In this document: in pieces, positions 62,201 through 64,000 of the stretch
Numbering within the stretch: position 1 is the stretch's first letter
Layout: every line of letters begins with the position of its first letter
Source of the DNA: Corallium rubrum
Taxonomy: Eukaryota > Cnidaria > Anthozoa > Scleralcyonacea > Coralliidae
Assembly (NCBI GenBank): GCA_964035015.1
Contig: CAXIUP010000186.1
Location: forward strand, 1-64,000
Reading direction: 5' to 3'
DNA: 64,000 bases
Notes under the pieces: model-generated
The model's input: the letters and a program-made list of their open reading frames with translations, nothing else
What the model was told of the DNA's origin: nothing
The model's database searches: none
Made by a program: the position numbers and the translations under genes

Positions 62201-64000
62201 TTATTGTCGTAGTTTAGACGGTCTATTCACGTTTATAAGTGGAATGAGGTTTTTGAAGAACGAGGCAATATTATAGGTTTGTACTGTCCCAGTTTATACC
62301 TTCATTCCCGTTTATAAGTGGAATGAGGTGTTTAAACAACGAGGGAATATGATAAGTTTTAATTGTGCCAGTTTGTAGACTTTATTGGCGTTTATAAGTC
62401 GAATTAAGTTTTTAAAGAACGAGGCAATATGATGTTTTTATTGTCATAGTTTATACGGTTTTTTCACGTTTATAAGGCGAACGAGCTTTTTAAAGAACGA
62501 GGCAACATGATATGTCTTCATTGTGCTAGTTTATACGCTTTATTCACGTTTATAAGTGGAATGAGGTTTTTAAAGAACGAGGCAATATGATATGTTTTTT
62601 ATTGCGTTAGTTCATACGCTTCATTCACGTCTATAAGTGGAATGAGGTTTTTGAAGAACGAAGCAATATGATATGTTTTTACTGTCCTAGTTTATCCGCT
62701 TTATTCACGTTTATAAGTCGAAAGAGTTTCTTATTGTCGTCATCTGTGCATCTATACTGTAATAAGATATAATTCTTAGGCAATCAGATGATATGTTTTT
62801 ATTGTCGTAGTTTAGACGTTTTATTCACGTTTATAAGTGGAATGAGTTTTTTGAAGAACGAGGCAATATTATAGGTTTGTATTGTCCCAGTTTATACCTT
62901 CATTCCCGTTTATAAATGGAATGAGGTTTTTAAACAACGAGGGAATATGATAAGTTTTTATTGTGCCAGTTTCTAGACTTTATTCGCGTTTATAAGTCGA
63001 ATGAGGTTTTTAAAGAACGAGGCAATATGATGTTTTTATTGTCGTAGTTTATACGCTTTATTCACGTTTATAAGTCGAATGAGGTTTTTAAAGAACGAGG
63101 CAATATGATGTGTTTTTATTGTGTTACTTTATACACTTCATTTATGTTTATAAGTGGAATGAGGTTTTTGAAGAACGAGGCAATATGATGTGTTTTTATT
63201 GTCCTAGTTTATCTGCTTTATTCGCGTTTATAAGTCAATTCAGGTTTTTAAAGAACGAGGCAATATTCTATCTTTTTATTGTCGTAGTTTATACGGTTTT
63301 TTCTCGTTTATAAGTCGAATGAGGTTTTTAAAGAACGAGGCAATATGATATGTTTTTATTGTGCTAGTTTATACGCTTTATTCACGTTTATAAATGGAAT
63401 GAGGTTTTTAAAGAACGAGGTAATATAGGTTTGTATTGTCCCAGTTTATACCTTCATTCCCGTTTGTAAGTGGAATGAGGTTTTTAAACAACGAGGGAAG
63501 ATGATAAGTTTTTATTGTGCCAGTTTCTAGACTTTATTGGCGTTTATAAGTCGAATTAAGTTTTTAAAGAACGAGGCAATATGATGTTTTTATTGTCATA
63601 GTTTATACGGTTTTTTCACGTTTATAAGGCGAACGAGCTTTTTAAAGAACGAGGCAACATGATATGTCTTCATTGTGCTAGTTTATACGCTTTATTCACG
63701 TTTATAAGTGGAATGAGGTTTTTAAAGAACGAGGCAATATGATATGTTTTTTATTGCGTTAGTTCATACGCTTCATTCACGTCTATAAGTGGAATGAGGT
63801 TTTTGAAGAACGAAGCAATATGATATGTTTTTACTGTCCTAGTTTATCCGCTTTATTCACGTTTATAAGTCGAAAGAGTTTCTTATTGTCGTCATCTGTG
63901 CATCTATACTGTAATAAGATATAATTCTTAGGCAATCAGATCATATGTTTTTATTGTCGTAGTTTAGACGTTTTATTCACGTTTATAAGTGGAATGAGTT
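59268..64000. repeat. 80-bp satellite with higher-order repeats, to window end
   Basis: About 59 units of roughly 80 bp built on GTTTTTATTGT, TTTATACGC, TTCACGTTTATAAG and AATGAGGTTTTTAAAGAACG. Some units are replaced by a block with GTCGTCATCTGTGCATC and TGTAATAACATA (near 60135, 61055, 62135, 62740 and 63890). From about 62400 onward a 1,150-bp block repeats almost without change (62403 and 63553). Short ORFs inside are by-products. Confidence 0.95.

Noticed and set aside
59268..64000. Short ORFs such as 60073-60279, 61362-61571 and 63110-63313
   Set aside because: They are chance frames within satellite units.

Overview
This is eukaryotic, almost certainly invertebrate metazoan, DNA. It has GIY-YIG Penelope-like retroelements, introns with GT/AG borders inside transposon genes, a CCGG-flanked Ginger1 element, hAT and Tc1/mariner elements, kilobase tandem arrays and two Polinton (Maverick) virus-like transposons. 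I see no single-copy host gene. The species cannot be named from this window.

Layout. (1) 1-7 kb: a TCGAC-rich minisatellite, then two Penelope-like copies joined head to head at 6057-6066. The minus-strand copy is interrupted by a 2.7 kb foldback element and by a segment that opens with a hAT-like end. (2) 7060-7597 and 58919-59092 are the two halves of one KDZ-like transposase remnant. (3) Between them lies an outer Polinton, 7598-58912, with a 6-bp duplication TTTTCT. (4) A Ginger1 element (7624-10938, CCGG duplication) sits in the outer left terminal repeat. (5) An inner, second Polinton (12438-45177, duplication GACTTT) sits in the outer DNA polymerase gene, in opposite orientation. (6) The inner Polinton is itself hit by a Tc1/mariner element (13468-15485, TA) in its ATPase, by a 10.8 kb hAT element (16306-27131, ATAGACTT) in its capsid gene, and by a 3 kb insertion (about 35819-38798) carrying a TTTG array. 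The hAT element contains a 9 kb TAAGAC array. (7) From 59.27 kb to the end there is an 80-bp satellite with higher-order structure.

The two Polintons share one gene set and order: terminal 195-aa protein, A32-like packaging ATPase, capsid-like protein, coiled-coil membrane protein, 230-aa beta-rich protein and integrase, all running one way. Running the other way are a tail-anchored 414+ aa protein, a LamG-like protein, a two-helix membrane protein, several small basic or membrane proteins, a PD-(D/E)XK-like nuclease, a coiled-coil membrane protein, a zinc-ribbon protein and protein-primed family B DNA polymerase. A deoxynucleoside kinase faces against this second group. I found no adenovirus-type protease. 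Because the same genes appear twice, every break in one copy can be read against the other. Both copies are broken; the outer copy is more decayed in the polymerase half, and only its integrase, ATPase and some small genes remain open. Most genes of both copies have a TAGTATA-like motif ending 0-4 bases before the ATG, which looks like a virus-type promoter/initiator.
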